A DNA stretch of 52,673 bases from Paramacrobiotus richtersi (GCA_034698045.1 JAQGAU010000036.1:1-52673), one strand, 5' to 3'. Counted from the first letter of the stretch, positions 10,928 to 23,345 are shown. Numbers and translations are program-made. The notes: generated by a model not told the origin, from the letters alone.

Positions 10928-12500
10928 CTAAGGAAACAGTGCCCCAGCACCATGAAGATCCAGGAGTTCATCAGTAATATCCGAAGCCTCCCGCTGAGAT
11001 ATTCTTTCCTGGTGATGCATTCCCACATTGCGGTTGCTGCGCCTGTACATGTCGGCGGCGCTTGTTACCCCACCAAATCCCGAAGTAGTTGGCCGTTGGT
11101 TGAAGTCGGATCGAGCATTTGTTGGTTGTGGGCTGCTTTGTTTCCTGCTGTCTGGCCGCCCGCTCGTAAACAGTTTTTCTCGTGCTGACTCTCCTAGTTC
11201 CCGGTGATGGCTCATCGAAGGCGCATCCAGCTGACCTTTCGGCCGCATCGGAAGAACCGACGGTTCAGAGAAAACAATACCCAGTTCTTCGGCCAACAAG
11301 GCCCGTGCAATATCTTCCTCCTCTGCGTTAGAAAGACTGGACTCTGAGGCTGTGGCTTGTAACGGGGAACTCAAAGAACTTCGTAGTGAGATTAAGGATG
11401 CAACTGACCCGGCCAATGAGTGCACAATACGGAGAAGGAAAGCGAACATTTTGGACAACATTCCTTTGAGTTCATCATACCGGTCTGCATTTTTTCCGGG
11501 GTACCGCACAATGTTAAGGAAACTGGAGTTAAAAATGGTTTGGTGAGGTTCGCTGCGCCATAATGTCCATAGCCACTGGTCTACCTGACCTGCGTAACCT
11601 TTCGATTTCAAAATATCTGTATAGTTTGGGAAAAGCAACGATAGCTCTTGGTGTGCTTCCTCCCGCTGCACTAAAAAAACACACATCAATACTTCGACGA
11701 AATATTTTATATTCCACAAATTGTATATATTCTATTCTATTTCGAACTAAAAAGTATTGGACACAAGTAATTCTCGCCAAGGACAGCATACCGGCCGCGT
11801 AGTGGTTAACGTACCATTCACGTACTAGAGCAATGTAACCCGTTTTCTGACAGGCGTTTCCCTCCAAATTTTGCACGTAACGAAGAGGGATGGGACTGAC
11901 GAGCTGTTTGGGGATCAGCAGGACCAAGAAGCTCTCGTAATCTAACTCCTGCTTCTCTTCCAGCAACAATCATAGCCTCTGCTGGACCTTGGAGCAGAGA
12001 ATCCAGGGTTGCAGTATGCTCTTGCACATCCAACGGAGTTCCTTTGCCCTGCGCACGGATAATGGCGAACCTCACGGCTTCCGGACGGTCAAACACATGC
12101 TTTTCGCTGGTTACGATTTTGAGCCCTTCGTTCTCGAGAACCTCAATGATTTCCTCCTTCTTATTCAAACAGAAGCTCTTGACCAGAAACAAAACAAATT
12201 CGTAAACCCCCATCATATCCATGTCTTGCTCGAATGAACTTCGTAGTCGGTCGTACGTTGGGCGATCAAGATTAAGTAATCGTAAGGTGGCATCAGACAC
12301 TTTGGCATTATCGGGCATTGCGACGTAAAGGAAGAACGGGGTAAACGCATCGCGGAGCTGTTTCGCTCACCCACCCACCGTCTGACGTCGTTCAGTGGAA
12401 AATCTTCGTTGTTAGGGGAACTTACCAAAAAGCAGCTGGTGCGCTTCATGACGCTCTGATAGTTTCTGACGTAGTCTTTAGCATTTCTCTTATTATACAT
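10928..12500 (-). CDS. Protein with a degenerate nucleoside diphosphate kinase (NME-type) domain
   Basis: Three exons: about 12500-12426, about 12340-11829, and about 11679-10928. The central part is an NDPK fold: EEIIEVLENEGLKIV (helix 1 and strand), GPAEAMIV, RELLGPADPQTAR, HPSSLRAKFG and NGLHCSS with the catalytic histidine, continuing across an intron into EEAHQELSLLFPNY as in NME5/NME8-type proteins. The start of the fold is altered: the ATP-binding LIKPDA element reads FLVKSFC, and the FYxxH element is missing, so phosphotransfer is doubtful. The N-terminal 70 residues and the 230-residue Ser/Arg/Gln-rich C-terminal tail are unassigned. Axonemal NDPK-fold proteins (NME5, NME7, NME8, RSP23) are known, so a flagellar structural role fits the neighbourhood. 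It could also be a divergent NME8/NME9 without its thioredoxin domain. Confidence 0.75.
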
Positions 12501-12538
12501 TTTTAAGAATTTTTGGCAGTATTTCCCACAAACTGAAC
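12501..12538. promoter_or_regulatory. 38-bp spacer between two divergent start codons
   Basis: The likely ATG of the NDPK-like gene (minus, 12500) and the ATG of the small acidic protein (plus, 12539) are only 38 bp apart. If both starts are right, the promoter and 5' UTRs are shared or overlap the opposite gene. No TATA-like box is visible in the spacer. Confidence 0.4.
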
Positions 12539-13304
12539 ATGGATTACAGTATGGATTTTGAGGACTCTGACTCCGACCGTTGTGGCCTGTCAGACATTGA
12601 AATTACGATTGTCAACGGAAATCCGCCAGACTGGTGGACGAGATCCACCAATTGGCCACCGGTGCAGTAGTGTCGAATTGTCGTACACCTGTTTTTGCGT
12701 AGACGTATCCCTGTCATTCACGAATACGTTTTTAGCAACAGCTGTCTTGCAGCCAAATGGATCGATGAGTCTGATGACTCGATTGCGAGTGAACTACAAA
12801 AACCTCCCAGAGGAACTAAAAGCAAATTTACGCGGAGATTACCCAATGTCAAGCGGCGGACCAATATTACGCGTGGGCCCCGCACTGCCTCTCGGTCTCA
12901 GCTGTCAGTACAACATCGAGAATGACCCTGTACGTTAGCCTGTGGATAGGTACGCTCTACGGCGAAAAGACCTTTGCTGATGCGCAACAGGTCCATTTTT
13001 TGTTTTATAGATGCGGTTGTACCGAAATTTCCCCAGCTCTGATATGGACAGCTGTGCACAGTGTCCTCTGGAATCTGCCGACTCTTTGACCACAAGTTCA
13101 CGCAGCCGGATTCTTGCTAACATAGCTCTCAGCAATCTCATGGATTCCAATTCTAATTTCTTTATCAGTAGTGTCAACTCACAGGTGCAGGTTCCCGTGG
13201 AGCAACTACCTGACGGTGAGAAAATTTCCACGACAACAGGACGCGATCCTTCTGATGTTGTTGGACAAACAAGATTGGAGGAAAACGTTCAACGCTCACA
13301 TTAA
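12539..13304 (+). CDS. Small unknown protein, exon structure uncertain
   Basis: I do not recognise this gene. The ATG at 12539 opens an acidic start (MDYSMDFEDSDSDRC). A clear acceptor (TTTTATAG, ending about 13010) leads into a last exon of about 98 codons ending at 13304, rich in Ser and Asn. The middle exon (about 12680-12935) is open in two frames; both can be joined in phase to the last exon, one through a GTACGT donor after AATGACCCT, the other through GTACAA after CTGTCA. The first donor is weak (GTGCAG). No domain, membrane segment or signal peptide is evident. It shares its promoter region with the NDPK-like gene. Confidence 0.35.
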
Positions 13305-13692
13305 TATTGAAAAAAATTTGGTGCAGTACAGTAGTGTGGAATGCTACATTTGTGCACAATGCGTATTTCTGAGTAGATATCTCTTGGCTCGTGATTTTCT
13401 GTAGGTTTTTAGCAACAGCTAACTCCTGTACTTCTGTGCATTCATTTTAGAGCACTGATAATTTTTTGTGAAGAACAACCATTTTCCGCAAGCATGTACA
13501 ATAGAAATGCCATATACGGTGCAACACATCAAGTGCAGCGTTTAACCTTAATTCCGTGATATGAATTACGAAGTTAGCAAACAAGCAAACAAACATGAAA
13601 ATTAATATAAATGTATGAGGTAAACTCTAATCACAGCAGAAGGCCACATGCATCTGTAACTTTTGAACAAATCGGATACCTCTGCCGCTAAC
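13305..13692. other. Convergent intergenic region
   Basis: 388 bp between the unknown gene (+) and the CFAP20 3' end (-). AT-rich, no coding frame or repeat recognised. Confidence 0.55.
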
Positions 13693-14616
13693 CTACTGCG
13701 CTTGTGCCTGCGCTAGCGGATCTTGAGGTGGGGGTGGAGGGGCACTGGGTTGGGGTTGGTGCTGCGCCATGTAATCCGGTTGTCGTCGTACTGGTACGTA
13801 TAGTTTGAACTCATGCGGGACTTCCTCTTCAGAATATAGTCGATCCGCAAAGTAAATGCGCCGCAAGCGACAATTTGCGTGGACCTAAATTTATCATTAA
13901 AGCATATTATGAAAAAAGTATATTTTCAGTATTATACAATTTAATGAAATTACCGTTATCCTCAGCGTCTCCACATAGTTCGTACCATAGGCCCGCCGTA
14001 CAAAATCAGACAGATTGAACTGGACCTGATTCCATCCGTCATCCAGACGTAACGGCATGGTGCATATGAACGGCTTCACTCTGGTGGCGGTCTGGTAATT
14101 GCTGGCACGAAATCGTCGTCGCACGTTTTTATCATCGATCACCTTGGTGAACAGTCATACACCTCAAATGTATTCTATGTAACCCGTGCTAATTGCAAGC
14201 TGTACCTGTATTTCGAATGTGAAGTACTTTTTCAGATTTTTCACAATCATGACCAGAAACGGTAACTTTATCGCCAGAACTTGCTTCTTCTCCGGTGGAC
14301 ATGTTATCCAAGTCGTGCTACAATTGTTCTAGCTTGATCACCCACCTTAATGGAAGACGGTTGGTTCAAGTAATCGAATTGTACCTTACGTTGCTGCTAA
14401 GGAGCTCCAGAACTAGACTCTGTACATCTGCATCCGTTATTCGTTTGACATGCCCGTTGTGAACCTTCGAATAATCAAATCAGCAAACGTGAAATGTCCA
14501 CTGAAAGGTCTTCTGTACGCGTTCAAAATTACCTCGGTTGACCAGAGTTTCAATGGTTTGCTGCCCACGCTGTACAATACTGACATAAAACCGCTCTGAA
14601 ATGTATTCCTAAACAT
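13693..14616 (-). CDS. CFAP20: Cilia- and flagella-associated protein 20
   Basis: Five exons: 14616-14533, then exons for [32 protein letters not shown] and [16 protein letters not shown], and a last exon from about 13885 to the stop at 13693. The protein follows CFAP20 almost residue for residue: it begins [10 protein letters not shown], has [51 protein letters not shown] and [22 protein letters not shown]20 (BUG22/GTL3) is an axonemal inner-junction protein joining the A- and B-tubules, and is needed for normal flagellar waveform and male fertility in flies and mice. Unlike the very uniform 193-residue vertebrate protein, this copy has a Pro/Gln-rich C-terminal extension of about 25 residues (PSAPPPPPQ). 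In exon 2 the donor consistent with SNVSTTW is AG|GTACAA. Confidence 0.97.
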
Positions 14617-14976
14617 TTTTGGAAGCAGACTTGCACAGATTGATTTTGTAACGCTTTACAGCTCATCGCAGTAAACCCAACAGACGGTTTATAGTGAAGT
14701 GCAAAATAACTTCAAAATGTCCCAGGCAACAAAATCCAGCTTTACTGGAACACAAACGATTGAACAAGAACATTACTGACACAAACCGCATGATGCCCTC
14801 TGCCAATGCACAATCACTGGACAATGTTAAAGCACGCAACCCTGACAAAGCCTTCACAGCGCCATCGTCCAGACCACCAAGATCGTAGAGCAAGATCTTG
14901 CTTGACCTTTCTCATGCTCCAAACCAGCATGAAGGTCCCTTCGCCAGATAACCAAGAGAATTATGACACCATTGTG
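14617..14976. other. Short intergenic region with unproven small open frames
   Basis: 360 bp between the CFAP20 start and the BTB-BACK 3' end. A plus-strand frame near 14793-14888 could encode about 31 residues ending PPRS, and one at 14716 about 20 residues. Neither has support beyond being open. Confidence 0.5.
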
Positions 14977-16853
14977 TTATTTCTTATAAATACGATCAAA
15001 TGCTTGGCTAAGGGTTCTATGTGCATCCTTGCCTCCATGCTTTGTAATCAGCGATCCATTCTGGTTAAAGGTCATCTGACTGAACCCACCAACGCTCGAA
15101 GTGTCCCACTTTGGACTGGCAGATCTGGCTGGCCCATTTTCGCGCCTTCCGATTAACCGGCTGTCAGGTATCGGAACGTCTGGAAGCTTTCGCCTGGCGA
15201 TAGGAAAAACTTGTGGATTTGATTTAACCGTTTTCAAGTCATTCCGGCTGTCCACTACCGAGCGTGAGATCAATGGCTTGGGATCGTGCTTAACGTCTTC
15301 AGTGATTTCTTTTATATCTTCCAGTGTGTTGAAATCAGCACAAACACCGGAGACAATAGTGGGAAGATTCCTCACCTGTCTGCTGGCAGTTTTCGCCGGA
15401 GTTTTTCTATAGCTCTGGAAATGACTAGATATCACAGCACAGTTCGAGTGAGGAGTTCGTTCCTTGAACGTTGTGAAATGTCGAAGAATCTCCTGGTTCC
15501 TGGGTGGCGAGAGTTCGAAACGTTCGCAAAAGTCAGAATCCTTCTCCAAAATAAAAGGACGCGCTACATACGCAAGAGCGATATTGTCCGCTATTGGCTT
15601 GCATGTGGAGAACAGGGTATCTTTACTTTGGCACTTTGTCAGCTCGCGAGGGGTCATGTAGTGAAACCTGACACAACTCATTACCCTGGAAAAATGCACA
15701 AATCTGGTTGCACGGTCCGCACAGAGCCATTCATAACAAGCTTTGAATATGTCGTATTCCGTCGGTATATTGAGTCCGTCGGATGACAAGATCTGACACA
15801 GTTCAGCTAGCTCTAGTGCAACGAAATCTCCATGCTCGAGAATAAAGGCAATTCGGTGCAGAAGCTTGACCCATGCCAGCTCTTTCACGGGATGGTCGCA
15901 GTCGCCGTGAAAGATGATGGGAAGCAGATTGTCGTCGCATAGGAGATTTTCAACAGTCTCCTGAATCTCTTCGTTTAGCGAAGCCAACCCAAAGAATTCT
16001 CCGGCTGCTATTATTTCGGCCAAATATTCATATGGGACCTAAAACATCAAGAAAGTCTGCATTACTGGGGGAAAAGGGTTCGAGCTGCGCTAATAATGAG
16101 CAAGATTTAGCTAGCACTATCGAAGCATTTCTTTTGAAATTTTAAAGGAGCGTAAGATACGAACACCAAGTCGTGCGATTATGTAAGTCAATAGCTGGTT
16201 GCTTGCCTTTGGCGTACTTCGCACTGCCCTTCGTATACATAATCCATCACAGCTCTGAAGGCAGTGGGGCTAACTTCCCCGTAAAGATCAAGTTGGAGAG
16301 GCTTCTTAACACTCGCAGGCTTTCTTGGACACAACTCGGGAAATTTAGCACAAAACTCTGCGTGAGCCTTAAACATCATGGCATGGGCAGGTGTGGCGGA
16401 CTTTCCGAATAAAAAAGAAAGATCGCAAAACTCCATGCTTTCAAGGGCCTTCTTGATGTATTTAATTCTCCTTTGTATATGCAATTTCGAGCAGTTTTTC
16501 TGGCGATCGAGATCGAGTTCGGGAGGATCCAACGCTGAATGGGGACTAAACGTTCCCTCAGGTTCATCGGGACCTTCGGTGTCATGTTTTTCCGGGCTGT
16601 CTGGCTGACCAACCAATACCCAGTCAACTCTGTCGGATTTGTCATCATGGCTCTGATAGGAATCTGGATGGATTGTATCACCATCAAGGGACTTTAAGGA
16701 GATTGTGTCACCAGGACTCTGGGTGTCCGATGTCACCTGCTCCTGATCATCTTCGGACTCGGAGGAGGAAAAGTCAATATGCTTAGGGACAACGTCGGAA
16801 CGATTGACCTTGGGTTTGCTTGCTTTGGAATGATTTGACAGAGGAAAGGACAT
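14977..16853 (-). CDS. BTB-BACK domain protein
   Basis: Two exons: 16853 to about 16209 and about 16038 to 14977, joined in phase across a donor after YVYEGQCE and an acceptor before VPYEYLAEIIAAGEFFGL. The start is the ATG at 16853 (MSFPLSNHSKASK); an upstream in-frame TTG is not a likely start. The first 130 residues are acidic and Ser-rich with no fold visible. A BTB domain follows (MEFCDLSFLFG...MMFKAHAEFCAKFPE...FRAVMDYVYEG), then a BACK-type helical region (ALELAELCQIL, DIFKACYEWLC, FSRVMSCVRFHYMTPREL). No kelch repeats follow; the last 170 residues are low-complexity and basic. BTB-BACK proteins usually dimerise and often act as CUL3 substrate adaptors. Its substrate is unknown. Confidence 0.85.
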
Positions 16854-17725
16854 TTTATTTTGGACATTATAAGAAAGTACTGTAACTTTGTCTCTTTGCT
16901 TGTTTCTCGGCAACAGTTGAGTTTAAATGGTTTTTGTGGTACTGCGATTTTCGGGAAAAGATGTCAAAAGGATCGCTCAAGGAAACGCGACATCAATTAT
17001 TACTCATACACTCGTACTGGAGAACAAAGCTGACGAATGAGACGAACCTGAACGCAATGCGTTGAAAGTATTTCGAATCGAAAATTACCGCTAAATGTTC
17101 GAAGTAAAGCTGAGACTGTTGCTTAAAATCGCAAAGTAGCGCAATACCAGCTTATCACAACAAATTGTTGCATTGTAAAAAAAAACAAAAGATACGTCTT
17201 TTTTGCTTAACATCAAGTACCTTGCAATGTGCCTATGCACATTCTACTATGTGGGCCATTGTGTGGTGGTCTTTTCCCAATAAATTTAGTTCAGAAATAC
17301 ATTTAAAAGATATATGCAATTACAAATAACTGCACATAAGACTACAGAGTACGCTCGACCAGAGTGATGTTAAAAAGTCGAACCGTTTAACTTGCTGTTG
17401 ACAGTAAGAGTGTTGGCAAGCCTGCATAATGTTGTCGCTAGTTTGGAAAGTTTCCACGAAGTCCGTATCACTCTGAGTCTGATGGATGGTATTTTTTGGC
17501 ATTCAGTAACGCGACGACTCCCTGAAATTTCAGATGTCTGTTGCTTGGACTATGTGCGCAACTATCAGCCAAATTGCTGACGGATCGTGTAAAAGTGAGG
17601 ACAACGAATCCTGAACCGCGCCGCATCGTCCACCATATAAAATCCTCTTGGTGCGGGCACTGCACTAGCAGTGTTATTCTTATTCTCTTTTGGACAAAAA
17701 ACGTATTTTTGAAAGGACCACATCC
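16854..17725. other. Divergent intergenic region upstream of BTB-BACK and SLC9C genes
   Basis: 872 bp with both promoters, one per strand. AT-rich. No convincing coding frame, RNA gene or repeat is seen. Confidence 0.55.
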
Positions 17726-20700
17726 ATGACCCGTTTATTGGTCTTTTTAATACTTTGTATGTGGTGCTGCTGCACTGTGAAAGCTCCTGATGTCTCAACC
17801 AAGTTAACAGGTGGGTGACTTCTGCTTTTTATTGCACTTTGTAAGTCTTTAGTGCTGTATCATCTTAGGTAACCCTAAGCTTGTCAAGCGCGGAGCTATA
17901 GCTGTCGTGACTGCCAAGCCCACTACGCGCTCCACGCGTCCTCCAGTTGTAAATGCAACAGTCGAGCATGACAGCCATGAGGCGGAGGAGGCAGAAGAGG
18001 AGGAAGAGCATGAAATAGAGGCTCCCGCTATTTTCTTTATTACTATTACATTGGTGATTGGTGCCACTGCCCAGCTCCTCCTTCACTTGGTTCATCATTA
18101 CATCACCATACCATACCCTGTTTTTTTACTGGTTTTGGGATTTGCCTATGGAATTGTGACCAGCAAGAAAATGGGCATGACCTCCTTCACCTGTGTAGCT
18201 GCCACGAATCCCGAAGTGATACTCCTGGTGTTCCTCCCCATTCTGATCTTCGAGGCCGCTGTATCAATGCCAACACATTTATTTCAGAAACTGTTTCCCC
18301 ATATGCTTATCATCGGCACCGTTGGAATGGGTAACGATAACCATTATCTGTAATTCGGTCAGCGTTATAAGTCTTGTCCCAATAAAAAAGCTGCCCCCTG
18401 TACCGATAACAGCGAATAATTGTAATTTTACAGGCATCTGCCTCGTATCCACAGCTTACGTCAGCGTAGGTCTATTCCAGTCGAATTACGATTACAGTCA
18501 CATTGAAGCTGACCTTTTGGGGAGTCCCGACAGCCCTGAAGAACATGTTGACCTTTATTCTCGAGTAACTCTGGAAGAAACCACAGTGTCCAATACGGTG
18601 GTCAACCAGTTGGTAGAAAGTAAATCAGGCTTGGTGGATGCTGACACCAATACGGATCCCGATTACCATTTAGCCAATCAATTCCCGCCCGTGGACGATA
18701 TGCTGAAGTGGGGCGAGAGGTTCCTTGATAACAGTACAACTGGGCATAATCAAAAACGTACGTGGCATCCAGTGTCACAGTTCATTTATATACAAACGTT
18801 ATCATTCAATTATTTTTGTTTACTTATTTTATTTTATTTAATTTGCAGAAAAGCGAAGTGCCGCCGCCGATTCCAGTCATACAGCGGTTTCTTCCAACAC
18901 AACTCAGCATGGCGACAGCAACAACGACGAATGGAGTATTCAAGTGGGATTGCTATTCGCGGCTGTCGTTAGTGTCACCGATCCAGTCGCTGCCGTTGAC
19001 TTACTGAGACACTGTGGTAAGCATCTCTCCTGCATTCTGGTGTTTGGTCACGGATATTAATATTTCGCACAGGTACCGCAAAAAGTTTAATGATTGTCCT
19101 GGAGGGTACTTCGTTATTAAGCGAGGCCACTGGCATAGTTCTGTTCACTATCATCGCCCGGGTTATCGATCCCGATACCGAAGTGATAGCCTCGTACGAA
19201 GCCGGATACATTTTCCAAGTGATATTAGGCGGTCCTGCATGGGGTAAATAAAGGGTACATCAAAGCATACTTTTGTCATTGTTCATTGGAAAATGGTTTG
19301 CTTCAAGGACTCCTCATGGGATTTCTTGTCACCCAACTAATATCCCGCATGTCCAACATGTGGGAAGCCGAAGCGATTCTCATCATTAGTGCTCCGTATG
19401 TCACGTTTTGGTGTGCTGATGCGGTATTCCACATTAGCGGCGCTCTAGCCGTCATGGTACTAGGACTGTACATTAGCTCCCATCGAGCGTGTATGAATCC
19501 GGAGGTTGAAGAATTTATTCACAAGTAAGGCCGTTACTGGCGGCGCTAACAAGATTTTATGCCCAAGATTTACCGCTCTATTGCAGAATGTGGGAAATAC
19601 TGGAACTAATAGCCAACACCCTGATATTCAGTATTTTCGGAATTCTGATTGCTCAGATTGCTCTGAGAGGCGTGCCGGCCGATGACTGGTGGAAGCTGCT
19701 GGTCATCAACTTATTCATTCTTTTTATACGGTAAGCCATGTGCACAGTTCTCGCATACGGATTCGTTGTCAAAAGAGAAGCGACGGAGAGTGTATTGCTT
19801 TTTTAGCGGGTTCTCGTACTGCCTGCTGAAGCCAGTGTTATCGTCGATTGGTTTGGGAGCAAAAACGTTCACATGGCAGCATACGGGCGTCCTAGTCTGG
19901 ACTGGGTTTCGCGGAGCAGTCACACTGGCACTTGCGGCACACGCTGCCGAAATGCCTTATCTGGAACATCGACCGGCGCTGGCCGAGAAGATGGTCTTCC
20001 ATTCTGCGGGTGTCGTAGGCTTCACTCTGCTAGTCAATGCAACAACGTTGCGGTTGCTGTTGCGGGTGCTAGGCATGTTCTGTTGAACGAAGAAGTATAA
20101 GCAGGACCTTTCATCATTGGCTTAATGTAGGCATGCTGGAAATGCCATTATCCAAATTGATCGGGTTGAACATGGCGTTCCAGCATCTTCAGCACGTACG
20201 GCGACTGGATATGGACAGCATGGCCATGGATAAATATATGGCTGATGCGGATTGGAAGATGGTTGATTCATACACGAAAGCCGACGGGCATGAATTTGGC
20301 CTGAAACAGTCCGATGCGGTAAGATGGTTTTACGGCCTCGTCATGACAAGATTGCCGATTAGGAGATTAGGAGTGACAGTTTTCTAGAAAATGGTGTGGG
20401 CGTCACAGTATCTCAATCATGAGCATCACTGCGAAGAAGCAAACAAAGGAAAATGCGGCGAGGTAACGGCGGAAGAGTTGGCTGAAATGGAGAATATCGC
20501 GAGACTAAGGTTGATCAAAGCTAAGAAGGCAAGTTTCCTTGAACTCTCATGGTTTCCCTAGTACCGTGTAATAATAAAGCTATCAAGTAGACGGCGTACT
20601 GGAAGCAATTTGCTGAAGGAACCCTCAGCGGCAAAAGTGTGGAGCACCTAGACGACATGACTGACATTGTCCTTCACAGTGATTCAGGGGTTATATCGGC

Positions 20701-23345
20701 AAACGATATCCGGCACTACCTGGCAAACGAACAGTGGACCAACTTCGTGAGTTTCTTAGGTATTGTTTTGTGTTGCGTATGAGGTGCAACCCCCGATTGT
20801 TGCCACTTGCTGTATTTAGAGACAGCGATTTTCGACTATCCAAACCTGGATTGATAAACGTCGCTCAGAGATCACTGATCTTCCTATGGAGACCCACAGA
20901 CTGGTTTGCTTCAGGATCGCCACATCCCACTGGTTCGATGTGTTTATCTATCTCGTTATCCTCCTGAATTGTGTGGAAACTATTACGGATTGGGTGTTAA
21001 CGGGCGCCACAACAACTGAATCCAACACACGAGTGCTGTTCCTTTACACCAATTTTACTTTTATGATATTATATACAGCGGAAACCATCATCAGGGTAAT
21101 ACATTGACAGCAATGACCACTCTACGCGTTTGCTTCTAATACTGAATATTTCAGATCGCCGGATTCGGCTGGAAGGGTTATTGGGGCCGCAAATGGCTGT
21201 CGTTCAATCGCTTCAACCTGCTCATTCTACTGGTCACATATATCGACCTCGTCATCGATTTTATAGTGGTCTACGGTGCCGACGGAAAAGATATCGATGC
21301 GCAGACCTTATCAAAAATACGTATTATACGATTTTTCCGACTGGTCAGATTCGGTCGGGCGCTTCGTTTACTAAAGGTTAGTCGGCTATTCTCGATAGCA
21401 AGCCCTCAAACGCGTAATCTTTGCGCATCATTTCACAGCCCGCCGTTCCATACATTGTGGAATTCTTGGAGGACCGGATTAGCGCCCATTTATACTATGG
21501 CTACGATATCGCACGTGCCTATGTTCTTGGACAAGAGGAATGCAGCGGACTGGTCACACATATTATCGGTTACACTCCCTTGGTGCTACAGTTCAAAACA
21601 CAGATTGAGAGTGATGGAAAGACGATTGCCAAGGAGATCGGATTACTAAACGAAACCCGCCCAGATATTGCAACAGCCGTTAAGACCAGGCAGGCAGCTC
21701 GATGCATCCTTAACCATATGATAAAGTGCTACCAGGAATATCGAATCAAAGGTCTACTTGAAGAGGACGACGTGGAACACCTGATGCATGTGAGAGAATT
21801 TGAATACATCGTTCGGGCTCTGTATATTACAGTAATTCGACGTATGAATTGGACAACATTTTTAGACCGTCGAAGAACAGCTAAAGAAAATCCGAAGCCT
21901 ACCCTATTCCGTAACGGTTTTGGGAGACCGCGATCGTCTGTGGAATGTGCCCTGGATAAATGGCAAAAAAGAGGTGCTGGAGATCGTCAAAGCCCTTTTC
22001 ATAGAAAAGTGCTATGAAAAAGACGACATACTTCTCCCTATGAAAGGTCAGCCTAATGGGATTTTCTTTCTGACAAGCGGTGTAGTATCTTTGGAATACT
22101 CCGAGCTCTTTACCGACGCTGCCGAACTGGGAGAGGTGTACAATTCTGACAATATGGAAATCTCGGCGGATTACGATCTCGCTTTTGCGCTTCACATGCC
22201 AACAAAGATTGACTACGCACTAGCTGGAACCATGTTGAATGTACAGAGCGCACTGCTTGATTTCCCCCGACGCTCGCAAGGGAAATGCGAAACCGGCGTG
22301 TCTGTATGACGCTTGTTACATACACTGTTCGCTAACATTTCCAGCTTGTTGTTGGTGCTAGGCTTTATACATGGATTCCATCTCGCTGTTCAAGGCAATG
22401 GGAACCGTTCCCGCACTGGAAGACGGGCTTTGGAGACGCATATGCACTTGCGTTGCTCTGAACATAATCATCAAATCTGGTGCCATTTTGGTGAGGAAGT
22501 GAGACTTTATTTGCAAGCGGATTTTAATTGTACAATCCTTGCAGGATAATGAGGCAATGGACGAGCAGAAAGCCCGCCTCTCGCGTGGTGCCGTCAGACT
22601 TGTACGGCCTGGAGTCAAAATCAAAGGCCTGGACAAATTCCCTGAAGCATACTTAATTGTGGGGAGTTGCCTCATCCCCGCCGGCCGGAGAAAGACGGTT
22701 GTGAATATTCACCCCTTCAACATGAGTCAACGTTCCATTCTCAGTCCCATCTTGAGCCAAGACATGAAATCCATTGGTGGCAAAATCAGTAAGTCCAGCA
22801 AGGACACCGGCGGGCACGTTCCAAGGAACGTAACATCGGGCCCAAGCGACATACCGGGGGAATTTATTCAAGCGCCGAGAAGACTACATGCTTCTATACA
22901 TGAAGTTGAGATACAGAACGGCAGAGCCGCGGTTGTCGACGAGGTAAGGGCGGTACATCTACTGACTGAAGCTGAATTTTCAATTAACATGCATCGGATA
23001 TTGTGGCAGACTGGATGGACTGTTTACCCAGAGTATGCCGTTCTCCTGGTAATCCCTCCAGGCGAGCATGATCTAAGCGCCATCAACATTCACGATAGCC
23101 AGCTGTTCACTGGGAGACCTGAGCAACAAATATCGCACACGGAAAGTGGACATGAACGAAGGGATGCTGTTCTGGAAGCGAGCGCTCATTCGGACAAAAT
23201 GCACGACCACCATCCAGAAACGCTGCATCACCGACACCAAAGCGACGTGGGAGAAATTGTGACAATCGTTAAGCAGGAGGAAAGACGGCGGTCCAGATTG
23301 TCGTACAATGCTTTTATGCAACACAGGCGATTTTCGCAGACGTAG
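17726..23345 (+). CDS. SLC9C: Sperm-type Na+/H+ exchanger with voltage sensor and cyclic-nucleotide-binding-like region
   Basis: More than a dozen exons (17726-17810, 17869-18330, 18434-18757, next from 18849, up to the stop before 23346). The protein starts with a signal-peptide-like MTRLLVFLILCMWCCC. The exchanger domain has NPEVILLVFLPILIFEAAVSM, TDPVAAVDLLRHCG, LEGTSLLSEATGIVLF and GFRGAVTLALA. A four-helix voltage sensor follows; its S4 (from about 21310) has arginines every third position (RIIRFFRLVRFGRALRLLK). A cyclic-nucleotide-binding-like region (GIFFLTSGVVSLEYSE) and a long Ser/His-rich tail complete it. SLC9C1 in sea urchin sperm is gated by hyperpolarisation, modulated by cAMP, and raises flagellar pH. 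Oddities: the transport motif ND reads SE, an insertion of about 120 residues rich in acidic and N-glycosylation sites precedes TDPVAAVDLL, and the nucleotide-binding residues are poorly kept. Confidence 0.93.

Noticed and set aside
11529-11828. Minus-strand open frame reading through after NGLHCSS
   Set aside because: It is intron sequence; GTACGT at the end of the NDPK exon and the acceptor near 11680 join the conserved EEAHQELSLLFP segment in phase.
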